Counted from the first letter of the stretch, positions 9,675 through 19,814 are shown. The stretch is 64,000 bases of DNA from Puia dinghuensis (GCA_026225275.1 JAMFSL010000073.1:1-64000), one strand, 5' to 3'. The notes: generated from the sequence alone by a model not told the origin. Numbers and translations are program-made.

Positions 9675-10601
9675 TTACTTGCGGCAGATGAGGCGGTAGG
9701 CGCCGGGAGTGAGGCCTTCAGAGCGTTTGAAGGCCCGGACGAAATAATTCACATCGGAGAAGCCGCATTGCTGGCCGACTTCGGAGACCGAGTCGTTTTC
9801 TTCGGCGAGTAACTGGCGGGCGAGGCGGATGCGTTCGCGGGTGATGTATTCCAGCGGGGTGAGGCCGAACTGATGCTTGAACCATTTGAAGAAGATGTTG
9901 CGGCTCAGGTAGGCCTGACGGCTGAGGGTATCGACCTGGATCTTTTCCGTAAGGTGTTCGTGAATGTATTGCAATACGAAGTGGAGGCGACTTTTGTTGT
10001 TGTTGTCTTCGGCATTCTCTTCCAGCAGTCGCAGATGCTGGCTTTGGAGGATACGGATGAGCAGTTCTTTCAGATTGAGATCGGCGTAGATATTCTTGGA
10101 TCTGTCGGTGCTGCTACAGATACGGATCAATTTGTCGATCAGGGCCGTCACGTCCGTATCGTTGTTGAAATGATACTGCGAGAAATGAAGTTGCCAGTCG
10201 GCGGGTTCATCGTCGGCATTATTATAGTGTCCATTCAGATATTCCAGCGTATGGCGGATATAATCGCTGTCTACGGCGAGGGCGATGCATTGGGTAGGGT
10301 TTTCCGCTGCGGCTTCCGGGAAATCGATGAGCATCGTCTCCCGGGCGGGAACGATAACAGACTCGCCCGGCAGGTATTCGAATGCGGGCTGATCGGGGAG
10401 GTGCATGATCTTTTTGCCACGCACCATACTGGTAATGACGAAATCGCCGAAGGTGAGGGGGACGAGGTAGCTGGATTCGTAGCTTTCGAAGACGTTCAGT
10501 TCGCAGTTCTGCAGGTTGAAGATGCGTCGGTTTTCCGTCAGTGTCTGGAGACGCCTGGGGTCTGTGAGGGAAATTTTCTGTAAAGGAGACTTTACGGGCA
10601 T
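9675..10601 (-). CDS. AraC family transcriptional regulator
   Basis: C-terminal double HTH (HLTEKIQVDTLSRQAYLSRNIFFKWFKHQFGLTPLEYITRERIRLARQLLAEENDSVSEVGQQCGFSDVNYFVRAFKRSEGLTPGAYR). Confidence 0.92.
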   Translation of the reverse strand: MPVKSPLQKISLTDPRRLQTLTENRRIFNLQNCELNVFESYESSYLVPLTFGDFVITSMVRGKKIMHLPDQPAFEYLPGESVIVPARETMLIDFPEAAAENPTQCIALAVDSDYIRHTLEYLNGHYNNADDEPADWQLHFSQYHFNNDTDVTALIDKLIRICSSTDRSKNIYADLNLKELLIRILQSQHLRLLEENAEDNNNKSRLHFVLQYIHEHLTEKIQVDTLSRQAYLSRNIFFKWFKHQFGLTPLEYITRERIRLARQLLAEENDSVSEVGQQCGFSDVNYFVRAFKRSEGLTPGAYRLICRK

Positions 10602-10824
10602 GGCAATCGTATAAGGATAGACAAGTTACTGAATTTTCGGGGAAGCGGATGGAGGGAGAGGGGTTTTCGGGACGGTAGGGGCGCGCAGGAGAAAAGAGAG
10701 GTACGATTGTGCTATAAATAAATACAGAATTGACCGAAGCTGCGGGGTTTGTTTGCCAACTTACGGGCCAGCAGCCGCGGAAGCGGAACCTGACATTATT
10801 ATTAACGACTAAAATGCTTTTGCC

Positions 10825-12360
10825 ATGAGTACAACCGCAGCGGCGCCCGCCTCTACTTCCAATCTGGCGGCCCGGCCTTCATTCAAGGAAAAATACGATC
10901 ATTTTATTGGTGGTCAATGGGTTGCTCCCGCGAGTGGGGAGTACTTCGACAATATCAGCCCTATTGACGGCAAGGTCTTCACCCGGGCGGCGCGGGGAAA
11001 TGCCAAAGATATCGAGCGGGCCATCGGAGCGGCGCATACCGCCTTTCCCTTGTGGAGCAAAACGAGTGCGGCTTATCGCAGCAACATCCTGCTGAAGATA
11101 GCTCAGGTAGTAGAGGACAACCTGGAAAAACTGGCGGTGATCGAGACCATCGACAATGGGAAAGCCATCCGGGAAACCAGGGCTGCCGATCTTCCGCTGG
11201 TGGTCGATCATTTCCGGTATTTTGCGGGGGTGATCCGCAGTGAAGAAGGGACGATGAGCGAGCATGACGAGACGACCGTTTCTCTTAATATTCACGAGCC
11301 CATTGGGGTAGTGGGGCAGATCATTCCATGGAATTTTCCATTGCTTATGGCGACGTGGAAAATGGCTCCGGCATTGGCGGCAGGATGTTGTGTCGTTGTA
11401 AAACCGGCCGAGCAGACGCCGACGAGTATTATGTGCCTGATGGAACTGATCGGCGATCTTCTTCCGCCGGGCGTGCTGAATGTGGTCACCGGTTTTGGGC
11501 CGGAAGCGGGTAAGCCGCTGGCGTCTTCACCACGGGTGCAGAAGGTGGCATTCACCGGAGAGACGACGACGGGAAGATTGATTATGCAATACGCTTCGGA
11601 GAATTTGATCCCCGTTACTATGGAGCTGGGCGGCAAGAGTCCGAATATCTTCTTCGAATCGGTGATGGATGCCGACGATGAATTCGTGGACAAGGCCGTG
11701 GAGGGTGCAGTGATGTTTGCCCTCAACCAGGGAGAGGTCTGTACCTGTCCCAGCCGGATCCTGGTACATGAAAAGATATATGATGCTTTTATGGACCGCG
11801 TGATCCGCAGGACCAAGGCGATCAAGATGGGCAATCCGCTGGATGCTACGGTGATGATGGGGGCACAGGCTTCCGAGGACCAGTACCATAAGATACTGAG
11901 CTACCTGGATATCGGCCGGCAGGAAGGCGCCAAGGTGCTGTGTGGTGGAGAGGCGTTTCACCAGAACAGCGGGCTGGAACATGGCTATTATATTCAACCG
12001 ACACTTTTCAAAGGCCATAACAAGATGCGGATCTTCCAGGAAGAGATCTTCGGCCCGGTCAGCTGCGTGACGACTTTCAGTTCGACGCAGGAGGCCATAG
12101 ATATTGCTAATGATACACTGTATGGTTTGGGGGCAGGCGTCTGGACACGTGATGCGCACGAGCTCTACCAGGTACCCAGGGCCATTCAGGCCGGACGGGT
12201 ATGGGTGAATTGCTATCATGCTTATCCGGCGCATGCGCCATTCGGCGGGTACAAGAAATCAGGTTTTGGGCGTGAGACACATAAAATGATGTTGAACCAT
12301 TATCGCCAGACCAAGAACATGTTGATCTCCTATAGTAAAACCAAACTGGGCTTTTTCTGA
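10825..12360 (+). CDS. Aldehyde dehydrogenase (NAD(P)+)
   Basis: [70 protein letters not shown] (catalytic Cys region), EIFGPV. Confidence 0.95.
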   Translation: MSTTAAAPASTSNLAARPSFKEKYDHFIGGQWVAPASGEYFDNISPIDGKVFTRAARGNAKDIERAIGAAHTAFPLWSKTSAAYRSNILLKIAQVVEDNLEKLAVIETIDNGKAIRETRAADLPLVVDHFRYFAGVIRSEEGTMSEHDETTVSLNIHEPIGVVGQIIPWNFPLLMATWKMAPALAAGCCVVVKPAEQTPTSIMCLMELIGDLLPPGVLNVVTGFGPEAGKPLASSPRVQKVAFTGETTTGRLIMQYASENLIPVTMELGGKSPNIFFESVMDADDEFVDKAVEGAVMFALNQGEVCTCPSRILVHEKIYDAFMDRVIRRTKAIKMGNPLDATVMMGAQASEDQYHKILSYLDIGRQEGAKVLCGGEAFHQNSGLEHGYYIQPTLFKGHNKMRIFQEEIFGPVSCVTTFSSTQEAIDIANDTLYGLGAGVWTRDAHELYQVPRAIQAGRVWVNCYHAYPAHAPFGGYKKSGFGRETHKMMLNHYRQTKNMLISYSKTKLGFF

Positions 12361-12731
12361 TGAGCATTTCCCGAATCATATCGACCGATAAGGCGGCTGA
12401 GTTGATCGTCAAGCTGGAGGAGATGCATGGCCCACTCATGTTTCATCAGAGCGGAGGATGTTGCGATGGGTCTCAACCCATGTGCTTTTCCGAAGGAGAA
12501 TTCAAGACCGGCAGCAGTGACGTATGTCTGGGCATCGTTAACGGCTGTCGGTTCTATATGGGTAAGGACCAGTTCGAGTATTGGCAGCACACGCAGTTGA
12601 TCCTGGATGTTACGCCGGGGAGGGGGAGTAGTTTTTCACTGGAGATCCCGTTGGGGGTGAGATTTCATATCCGGTCGAGGGTGTTTACTGATGAGGAGTT
12701 GGGGGAGCTGGAGGAGGTGGAGGTAGGATGA
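12360..12731 (+). CDS. DUF779 domain-containing protein
   Basis: Start ATG overlaps the ALDH stop (TGATG). Motif MFHQSGGCCDGSQPMC and the ALDH neighbour are characteristic of DUF779. Confidence 0.85.
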   Translation: MSISRIISTDKAAELIVKLEEMHGPLMFHQSGGCCDGSQPMCFSEGEFKTGSSDVCLGIVNGCRFYMGKDQFEYWQHTQLILDVTPGRGSSFSLEIPLGVRFHIRSRVFTDEELGELEEVEVG

Positions 12732-12744
12732 GGCCTGTGCGCTA

Positions 12745-13155
12745 TCAGGCCTTCGTATAATTAAGCATCCAGAGCACTCCGAACTTGTCCGTCAATTCGC
12801 CGAAGGTGGCGCCCCAGAAGCTCTGATGCAAGGGTGTTTTGACCTGACCGCCAGAGGACAGGCGGGTAAAGAAATCATTGATCTCTGCGTCGCTGCTGCA
12901 GTTAAGACAGAGAACGACGGAATTGCCGGGTCTAAGGGCGTTGCCCATCATATCTGAGCCCATCAGCATCACGGCGCCGTTTCGGGTCAGGCAGCCATGG
13001 AGAATATTAGCGCCGGCCTCCGAAGGCATCTTGGCGGCCATCGGTGATTCGGAGATTTTCTGAAGGTACAGGTCTCCGTCCAGGCATTCCTTATAAAAAG
13101 TCAGGGCTTCACGGCATTGGCCGTTGAAATTGAGATAGGCATTTACTTGTGTCAT
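12745..13155 (-). CDS. VOC family protein (PhnB-like glyoxalase/bleomycin-resistance fold)
   Basis: MTQVNAYLNFNGQCREALTFYKECLDGDL... and SFWGATFGELTDKFGVLWMLNY. Confidence 0.9.
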   Translation of the reverse strand: MTQVNAYLNFNGQCREALTFYKECLDGDLYLQKISESPMAAKMPSEAGANILHGCLTRNGAVMLMGSDMMGNALRPGNSVVLCLNCSSDAEINDFFTRLSSGGQVKTPLHQSFWGATFGELTDKFGVLWMLNYTKA

Positions 13156-13234
13156 GGTTAGAGTTTTGATTGTCCGGATAAAGCTAGGCGGATTTTCCGG
13201 GGCAGAAGATGTACTGTTCTGTCAATCAAAGGGG

Positions 13235-13265
13235 TTGTTTGCGACAAATTTTGGGGTTATCTTTA
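13235..13265 (+). promoter_or_regulatory. Bacteroidota-type promoter of the GlxA-type regulator gene
   Basis: TTG - N20 - TATCTTTA against consensus TTG/TTTG - TAnnTTTG, ~50 bp before ATG 13318. Confidence 0.4.
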
Positions 13266-13317
13266 GCTGAGAGACCGCGCGAGAACGGAGCGAGCAACCT
13301 ACGAAACGAACAACGCC

Positions 13318-14295
13318 ATGAAAAATATTGCCATACTCGTCCCGGAGACCGCGGTGGTGGAAGCCGTCGCCGACCCCCGATATGCTTTTACAGCAGTGAA
13401 CGAATTTTTGAAGAGTTCCGGTGAGCAGCCGATGTTTTATGTTCAATTGGTAGGGCTGACATCCGAAGTGAAGGTAACGGAAGGGCTTTTTTCGATCCAT
13501 ACCGATGCGGTGTTGGAAACCGCCCGGAAGCCGGATCTCATCATTATACCGGCGCTCAGCGGCGATCTGCAACGGGCATTGGAGCTCAACAAAGATTTTC
13601 TTCCCTGGATCGTCGGGCATTATAAGCAGGGGACGGAGGTAGCGAGCCTCTGCCTCGGCGCTTTTTTGCTAGCAGAGACAGGCTTGCTCGATGGCAAGAC
13701 TTGCAGTACGCACTGGCTTTTCGCCAATGAATTCAGGAACCGTTATCCTGCAGTGGAGTTACTGGACGATAAGATCGTGACTGACCAGACGGGGCTTTAT
13801 ACCAGTGGCGGAGCGAATGCCTACTGGAACCTGCTGTTATACCTGATCGAGAAGTACACCAACCGCCAATTAGCGGTGCTCACCGCCAAGTTCTTTGTGC
13901 TGGATATCGATAAAAAGAGCCAGTCACCGTTCAATATCTTCAAAGGGCAGAAAGTGCACAATGATCCCGACATCATGAAGGTCCAGGAGTATATCGAATC
14001 CAATTACCAGGACAAGATCACCGTGGGCGAGCTATGCCGGAAATTCGGCATTGCGCGACGGACTTTCGAGCGGCGGTTCAAGAAGGCCACGCATAACACC
14101 GTGCTGGAATACTGGCAACGGGTTAAGATCGAGGCGGCCAAGCGGCAACTGGAGATGAGCCGGAAGACCGTAGGAGAGGTTATGTATGAGGTAGGGTATA
14201 ACGATACCAAGGCTTTCCGGGATATTTTCCGAAAGGTGACGTCTATGTCGCCGGTGGATTACCGGAATAAATACAATAAGGAGGCTTTGAATTAG
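13318..14295 (+). CDS. GlxA-type (DJ-1/PfpI-AraC) transcriptional regulator
   Basis: N-terminal DJ-1/PfpI-like domain (VASLCLGAFLLAETGLLDGKTCSTHW) and C-terminal AraC HTH (KITVGELCRKFGIARRTFERRFKKATHNT...EVMYEVGYNDTKAFRDIFRKVTSMSPVDYRNKY). Confidence 0.92.
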   Translation: MKNIAILVPETAVVEAVADPRYAFTAVNEFLKSSGEQPMFYVQLVGLTSEVKVTEGLFSIHTDAVLETARKPDLIIIPALSGDLQRALELNKDFLPWIVGHYKQGTEVASLCLGAFLLAETGLLDGKTCSTHWLFANEFRNRYPAVELLDDKIVTDQTGLYTSGGANAYWNLLLYLIEKYTNRQLAVLTAKFFVLDIDKKSQSPFNIFKGQKVHNDPDIMKVQEYIESNYQDKITVGELCRKFGIARRTFERRFKKATHNTVLEYWQRVKIEAAKRQLEMSRKTVGEVMYEVGYNDTKAFRDIFRKVTSMSPVDYRNKYNKEALN

Positions 14296-14353
14296 GAATG
14301 CTTTAACACACATAGGGAGGAATTTGTATTAATTTTTCGGACAAACTCTTCTT

Positions 14354-16735
14354 ATGAACAAATTGGCGGCATTTTATGCGAAGCTCCTGCGGCGCAGCGT
14401 TCTGAAAAACAAATCCCATTTCCTACTGAACCTGGCGGGGCTTACCCTGGGCATCAGTTGCTTCCTCTTCTCCCTGCTGTATTTTAATTATGAAACGAGC
14501 TATGACCATTATCATGTCAACAAGGACCGGATTGCGCGGATCGTTACGACCGTCGTATCGGGTGGAAGCGTGATGCATACCGCTTTAAGCAACGGGTTCC
14601 TGGCGCCCAACCTGCCAAAGCTCTATCCGCGGATTGAAACGATGGTCAGGTTCAAGCCTTTCCAGGGCAGAGTTGCTATCCGGACAGCCAATCTTGGGGA
14701 GGCCTTTACGTTAGACAAGGCGTTCTATTGCGATTCGAATGTCTTCAAAGTGTTCAGCTATACCTTAAGGGAAGGCGACAGGGCCACCTGTCTGTCGGCA
14801 CCGAATACGATTGTCCTGAGCCGGCAGACGGCCAAAAAGCTGTTTGGTCAGTCGGCTGCCATGAATGCGTTGGTCAAGGTCAATAACGAGACGCTGACAG
14901 TCACGGGGATCATGGACGATCTGCCGGGCAATTCGGACATTACATTCGACGGGCTGATCTCGTGGAATACTCTACCTCCAGCCGGGGATGACGGTTTTGT
15001 CTATAGCTACGCGCTGCTGAAAAGTCCGTCGGGCATGGCTGGTCTTCAGGCCGATCTGGATTCCTTCACTACGAAATATTTAAATCCGCAACTGGCCAAA
15101 TCCAATACGGCCTTCAGCTATAAGCCAGAGCCACTAGGCTCGCTTCATTTCATCAACAGCTATGTCTATGACACGCCGAAAGGCAATAAGGTATCATTGG
15201 ACATCTTTCTGACGCTTGGGATACTGATCCTTGTCATTGCCTGCACCAACAGTATCAATATGATGGTGGTCAGGTCATTTGCCAGATCGATGGAAGTCAC
15301 CCTACAAAAGATCTATGGCGCCAACCGGGCAGCACTTATTTTTCAGCAGTTGCTGGAGTCGCTGATCGTCGGCATTATCGCCATTGTGTTATCTCTTGTA
15401 CTGGTGTGGTTGTTATTACCTGCCTTTGGCACGATGGTGAACAGGCCCATTGCTGCAGCGGATCTGCTGAACTGGAAAACGGGCGTGGCGCTGGGGGCGG
15501 CGCTGATTGTAATGACGGGGAGCGGAGCAGTATATTCAGGGCTGTACCTGCAACGGGCGAACCTGACCGATTTGCTGCGGTCAAAGAGTAACAAAGGGCA
15601 GGGAATGCGGATCGTACCGAAAATGATGTTAGGATTCCAGTTCTTCATTTCCATCGGGATGATCGTGGCGGGTTTGCTGGTCTTCCGCCAGGTGCGTTAT
15701 CTGCAAAGCATTCCGCTGGGATTCGATGCGACCAATGTGCTGGTCGCAGGATTGCCGCAAGGGGCATATGCCGCGAGCGGAGATGACTACCTGAAAAATC
15801 AATTGAGCGCTGATCCGGGGGTATTGAAGCTGGCGTTATGCGGCGAGAAAGCCCTGCCCGGACAATTTGCGGATTTCGACGTCATGACATATCGGGCCAA
15901 CGGGACGCTCGTCAATAAAGGCGTCAACGACATTTCCGTCGACGAGAATTACCTGTCCTTGCTGGGGGTGTCGGTGATTGCCGGCAGCGGGTTTCAGCCG
16001 GTAAAGGACAGCAGTGCCAGGCACCAGGTGATCGTGACCGAACTGTTTGCGCGGCAGGCGGGCTGGGACCATCCGATCGGACAAGTCATTGCGGAGGGAG
16101 ATGACAAGGTCCAGGTCGTAGGAGTCGTCAAGGACTTTCATTTTAGTTCTTTGCACCATCCCGTAGCACCGATGGTCATCTTTCAGGCCCCCGACGAACC
16201 CGCCTACCTGATGGTGAAGGTAGCCAACCATCAGACCGGCGAAGTGGTCCGGCAACTGCAGAAAGCCTGGGGTAAGGCCTTCCCGGCATTCCCGTTCGCT
16301 TATTTTTCGCTGGACGAGCACCTGCTGCAGCAATACAAGGATGAAGGCAACCTGCTGACCTTACTGATCAGCCTGTCCGTGCTGGTGATAGCTATCAGCT
16401 GTATCGGGTTAATAGCCTATACTTCCTATATCGTTCGCATGGCGATGACAGATATCGCCATCCGGCGGATCATCGGGGCTTCTTTCCGCGACATCTTCCA
16501 TCTCTTCAACCGGCAGTTCGTGTGGCTGCTGATCATTGGTCTTGCCGTAGCCGTGCCGGCGAGTTGGTATTTGCTCGGGCGCTGGCTGGAGCAGTTTGCC
16601 TATCACGTCGAGGTGCGACCGGTGGATTATGTCATTGCTGCGGGGGCGATGGCGGCTATTGTGGGCATGGTGGTGGTACGGTATATCGCCAGGTGTATAC
16701 GGGTCAGCCCGGCGAAGATTATAAGGGAGCAATAA
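14354..16735 (+). CDS. ABC transporter permease (MacB/FtsX family)
   Basis: MacB-PCD-like periplasmic domain after the N-terminal TM, two FtsX-type TM blocks, and C-terminal AIRRIIGASFRDIFHLFNRQFVWLLIIGLAVAVPASWYLLGRWLEQFAYHV. Confidence 0.92.
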   Translation: MNKLAAFYAKLLRRSVLKNKSHFLLNLAGLTLGISCFLFSLLYFNYETSYDHYHVNKDRIARIVTTVVSGGSVMHTALSNGFLAPNLPKLYPRIETMVRFKPFQGRVAIRTANLGEAFTLDKAFYCDSNVFKVFSYTLREGDRATCLSAPNTIVLSRQTAKKLFGQSAAMNALVKVNNETLTVTGIMDDLPGNSDITFDGLISWNTLPPAGDDGFVYSYALLKSPSGMAGLQADLDSFTTKYLNPQLAKSNTAFSYKPEPLGSLHFINSYVYDTPKGNKVSLDIFLTLGILILVIACTNSINMMVVRSFARSMEVTLQKIYGANRAALIFQQLLESLIVGIIAIVLSLVLVWLLLPAFGTMVNRPIAAADLLNWKTGVALGAALIVMTGSGAVYSGLYLQRANLTDLLRSKSNKGQGMRIVPKMMLGFQFFISIGMIVAGLLVFRQVRYLQSIPLGFDATNVLVAGLPQGAYAASGDDYLKNQLSADPGVLKLALCGEKALPGQFADFDVMTYRANGTLVNKGVNDISVDENYLSLLGVSVIAGSGFQPVKDSSARHQVIVTELFARQAGWDHPIGQVIAEGDDKVQVVGVVKDFHFSSLHHPVAPMVIFQAPDEPAYLMVKVANHQTGEVVRQLQKAWGKAFPAFPFAYFSLDEHLLQQYKDEGNLLTLLISLSVLVIAISCIGLIAYTSYIVRMAMTDIAIRRIIGASFRDIFHLFNRQFVWLLIIGLAVAVPASWYLLGRWLEQFAYHVEVRPVDYVIAAGAMAAIVGMVVVRYIARCIRVSPAKIIREQ

Positions 16736-16738
16736 TAT

Positions 16739-17605
16739 TTATAATACGACGAGTTTGCGGGTTACAATTTTGGTGGTGCCCGTGGGGTCGATAGCCCGAA
16801 TGAAGTATATGCCGGCTGCCAGTGACGAGGGAATATCGAGATCGTCCACCTGGGAAGGATTGATCACTTCCAGTGATTGTTGTCTGATCAGCTGGCCCGC
16901 GGAGTTATACAACGCCACAAGGTAATTGCCCGGTGGTGTCTGCCAACTGAGACGGATAGCCTGGCCACGCTGAACGGGGTTGGGATAGATCGTCAGATCG
17001 CGAGGCGGGAAGAGAGCTGACAAAGAATCGGCGACTTTTTGGCGCAGAGAGTCGAAGAGATTGCTGGTTGTCACGTAAGTGCATGTCGTGATTCCCATAG
17101 CGCCCATCCTGGTGGTGCTGCCATAACTGATGACAGTGACGGTTGGAAGGGTTTTGACGGGGAAGGAATCCTGGGTAACCGGAGGGGCGGGGGGCAAAGA
17201 TGAGATTGCGGCGGGAGCGGAAGATGCAATTTTGCCGATGGTTGCGGGAATCCGCGGCGATGCGGGTGCTTGTTGTTGGGTCGTTGCTTTGGGAGGACGG
17301 GTCTGGGCCGACAGCCTGGAGGTGAGGAAGATCCCTGCCAGCAGCCAATGCCATCCCGACCACCGGCGGTGCCCGACTGGGGAGGAGGCGATAATGGGCC
17401 GGTGCAGTTGGTCCGGCGCCAGGCGGCCGCAGATGTTCTGTCCGGGGCGGGCGAGCAGAGTCAGGATTTCCCTGTCTGGCATATTAGTAAAATCTATAAC
17501 GGATTTCCGGCAAGCGCTGCAATACCGGCCATGGTCATCCGGGTGCATATTGTCCCAATTTTCGTGACAGGGGGTCTGGATATGCAGTTGAATAGGGTTG
17601 TTCAT
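16739..17605 (-). CDS. T9SS type A sorting domain-containing protein
   Basis: N-terminus MNNPIQLHIQTPCHENWDNMHPDDHGRYCSACRKSVIDFTNM (Cys-containing module) and C-terminal T9SS-type domain (LTIYPNPVQRGQAIRLSW...GIYFIRAIDPTGTTKIVTRKLVVL). Confidence 0.8.
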   Translation of the reverse strand: MNNPIQLHIQTPCHENWDNMHPDDHGRYCSACRKSVIDFTNMPDREILTLLARPGQNICGRLAPDQLHRPIIASSPVGHRRWSGWHWLLAGIFLTSRLSAQTRPPKATTQQQAPASPRIPATIGKIASSAPAAISSLPPAPPVTQDSFPVKTLPTVTVISYGSTTRMGAMGITTCTYVTTSNLFDSLRQKVADSLSALFPPRDLTIYPNPVQRGQAIRLSWQTPPGNYLVALYNSAGQLIRQQSLEVINPSQVDDLDIPSSLAAGIYFIRAIDPTGTTKIVTRKLVVL

Positions 17606-17651
17606 TTCTTCGGTTTATTACCGGATGCGTGGGCGAGCCGGATTACACAAG

Positions 17652-17676
17652 GATCCTTAATTTTAATTAATGGATC
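17652..17676. promoter_or_regulatory. Inverted repeat upstream of the sigma gene (locus 1)
   Basis: GATCC-TTAATT-TT-AATTAA-T-GGATC, near-perfect 11+11 inverted repeat with a 1-nt bulge, 40 bp before the sigma start. Confidence 0.4.
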
Positions 17677-17715
17677 AAGAAGCATAATTTTACGCGCTAA
17701 TTCAACCAGCTGCCG

Positions 17716-18285
17716 TTGCATTCCCGAATCCTGACTGACGAAAAAAACCTTTTACAGCAAATAGCGCAGGGGGATGAGGCTGCGTTCTCCACATTATTTT
17801 ACGCCTACCTGGATATCCTGCAAACTTTTATTATGAAGTTGACGCGGTCGACCACTGACACAGAAGAGGTTGTGCAGGAGACTTTTATGCGTTTATGGAT
17901 GGGTCGGGACAAATTGGCGGAGGTGCGGAGCCTGCACGCCTGGATCTATACCATTGCGGCTAACGAGTGCTATAAATTTTTGAAGAAGAGGAGCAGCCGG
18001 GAACAGGGTCTTGCGCCCATAGAAAGGCTGGTGGAGGCTGATGGAGGTGATGATGCGGTGGTGGAAGGGCTGGACCTGAAGGAGGTGCACCAATTGATCA
18101 TTGAGGCGGTTGGCCGACTGCCGGCCCAACGGCGGCGGGTCTATCAAATGAGCCGGGATGAGGGGATGAAGATCGGGGAGATTGCGGAGCGGCTGGGTAT
18201 TTCACCTAATACTGTCAAAAATACGCTTGTTATGTCGCTGGGGTTTATCCGAAAATACCTGGCCGAGCGGGGGCATGAGTTGTGA
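17716..18285 (+). CDS. ECF RNA polymerase sigma-70 factor
   Basis: Region 2 (AFSTLFYAYLDILQTFIMKLTRSTTDTEEVVQETFMRLWMGRD) and region 4 (LPAQRRRVYQMSRDEGMKIGEIAERLGISPNTVKNTLVMSLGFIRKYL). Apparent TTG start. Confidence 0.92.
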   Translation: MHSRILTDEKNLLQQIAQGDEAAFSTLFYAYLDILQTFIMKLTRSTTDTEEVVQETFMRLWMGRDKLAEVRSLHAWIYTIAANECYKFLKKRSSREQGLAPIERLVEADGGDDAVVEGLDLKEVHQLIIEAVGRLPAQRRRVYQMSRDEGMKIGEIAERLGISPNTVKNTLVMSLGFIRKYLAERGHEL

Positions 18286-18371
18286 GTGGGGTAGGGGTGC
18301 TAAAAAGAATATTTATTTCAGCAATAGTCCTAATTGGCCGCGTGGTGTTCTTTTAATGTGGAGGGGCTATT

Positions 18372-19604
18372 ATGCAATCACAGCGCATTCATTATTTATT
18401 GGACCGGTACATCAAAGGACTTCTGACCGGGGAGGATGAGCGGGAACTTGCTAAACTTTTGCAGGATCCGGCGCAGGAATCTTTTTTCCGGGAGGAGCTG
18501 GTGAGGTTTTTAGAGGCGGAGGCATTAATTGATGGTGTTGCCGGGCGTGAAGAAGTGACGGAGGGTGGAGAGGCTTGGGAACCCGTGTTGCAACGCGTGC
18601 TGTCAGTGGATAAGAGCGGGGTGGGTGAGGTCGAGAAAGGTGTACTGCGACGTCTTGGGTATGGGCTGCGGCGATGGAGTGTTGCCGCGATCTTGTTGTT
18701 GCTTGCCGGCGGCGGCGTCCTGTTATTTCTTCGCGGGCGTGAGGCCAAGCCTATAGTGACCGTTGCGGTGAAACCGGCTGCACGGATCCAGCCCGGGGCG
18801 AACAAGGCGGTTTTGACATTGGCGAACGGGCAGCAGATCATCCTGAACAATGTGCAGAATGGTACGATCGGCCAGCAGGGAAATATCCGGGTGATCAAAC
18901 TGGACAGTGGTCAATTGGCGTATGCGACCCCGACGGCAGCTTCGCCGGCAGACCAGTTGGCGAAGGACCTTCTCTATAATACTATTACTACTCCCCGGGG
19001 CGGTCAATACCAGGTGACTATGGCGGATGGAACGAAGGTTTGGCTGAATGCCGAGTCTTCCATACGCTTCCCCACAGCTTTTACAGGCAAGAACAGGGAA
19101 GTGGAACTGACTGGCGAGGCCTATTTCGAGGTGAAAGCGGACAAAGACAAGCCTTTTCTGGTGAAGGCCGGGCAGACGGAGACGCGGGTACTTGGAACCA
19201 GTTTCAATATTATGGCTTATTCCGACGAGGGTGCGGTAAAGGCGACTTTGCTGGATGGTGCGGTGAGCATGGGATTGGGGACGCATAGCGCTCTGCTGCA
19301 GCCCGGTGAGCAGGGGCAATACGATGAAAGCAGGGGCAGTATGGCGACCCGGATGGTCAATACACGGGCAGTGGTGGCCTGGAAGGACGGTTATTATTTC
19401 TTTGACCGGACGCCGGTGAAAAGTGTGATGCGGCAGATTGCCCGGTGGTATGACGTGACGATTGTTTACCAAGGTGCGGCACCTAAGGATGAGATTGTTG
19501 GGAAATTGCCCCGTACGGCTGATGTATTGGAGGTGCTGCATATCATGGAACTCATCGGCATCCGATTTAAAATAGAAGGAAAGACGATCATCGTCCGGGG
19601 ATAG
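18372..19604 (+). CDS. FecR family anti-sigma factor
   Basis: TTPRGGQYQVTMADGTKVWLNAESSIRFPTAFTGKNREVELTGEAYFEV, VLGTSFNIMAY, C-terminal secretin-like VGKLPRTADVLEVLHIMELIGIRFKIEGKTIIVRG. Confidence 0.95.
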   Translation: MQSQRIHYLLDRYIKGLLTGEDERELAKLLQDPAQESFFREELVRFLEAEALIDGVAGREEVTEGGEAWEPVLQRVLSVDKSGVGEVEKGVLRRLGYGLRRWSVAAILLLLAGGGVLLFLRGREAKPIVTVAVKPAARIQPGANKAVLTLANGQQIILNNVQNGTIGQQGNIRVIKLDSGQLAYATPTAASPADQLAKDLLYNTITTPRGGQYQVTMADGTKVWLNAESSIRFPTAFTGKNREVELTGEAYFEVKADKDKPFLVKAGQTETRVLGTSFNIMAYSDEGAVKATLLDGAVSMGLGTHSALLQPGEQGQYDESRGSMATRMVNTRAVVAWKDGYYFFDRTPVKSVMRQIARWYDVTIVYQGAAPKDEIVGKLPRTADVLEVLHIMELIGIRFKIEGKTIIVRG

Positions 19605-19681
19605 ACAGAATGGGGTAGCGATTCAGCAGAAACCAAAAACCATTGCATATGGAAACGTAGAATCCTTCGCGGAGACTCCAT

Positions 19682-19805
19682 AAAAAACCGGAAGCGCTTG
19701 CAACACTTCCGGCTGACATCCTGGTTACCCAGGAATATATGGGGTATCCCACGCAAAAAATGTTCGCTTCTTAGACAGACTTTTTCACGTTCAAAAACCC
19801 AACTC
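19682..19805 (-). ncRNA. Putative cis-antisense sRNA in the susC leader (locus 1)
   Basis: On the minus strand: TGTG-N19-TACTTTTG (19838-19808) and, ~100 nt downstream, CCGGAAG-N11-CTTCCGG-TTTTTT (19712-19682). Confidence 0.4.
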
Positions 19806-19814
19806 ATCAAAAGT

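Noticed and set aside
9873-10583. 236-aa + strand ORF opposite the AraC regulator
   Set aside because: Shadow ORF; the minus strand has an unmistakable AraC HTH.
10766-10784. GGGCCAGCAGCCGCGGAAG resembles the 16S rRNA 530-loop (515F primer site)
   Set aside because: Only ~13 contiguous bases match and the flanks have no rRNA similarity; chance match, though a possible mispriming site.
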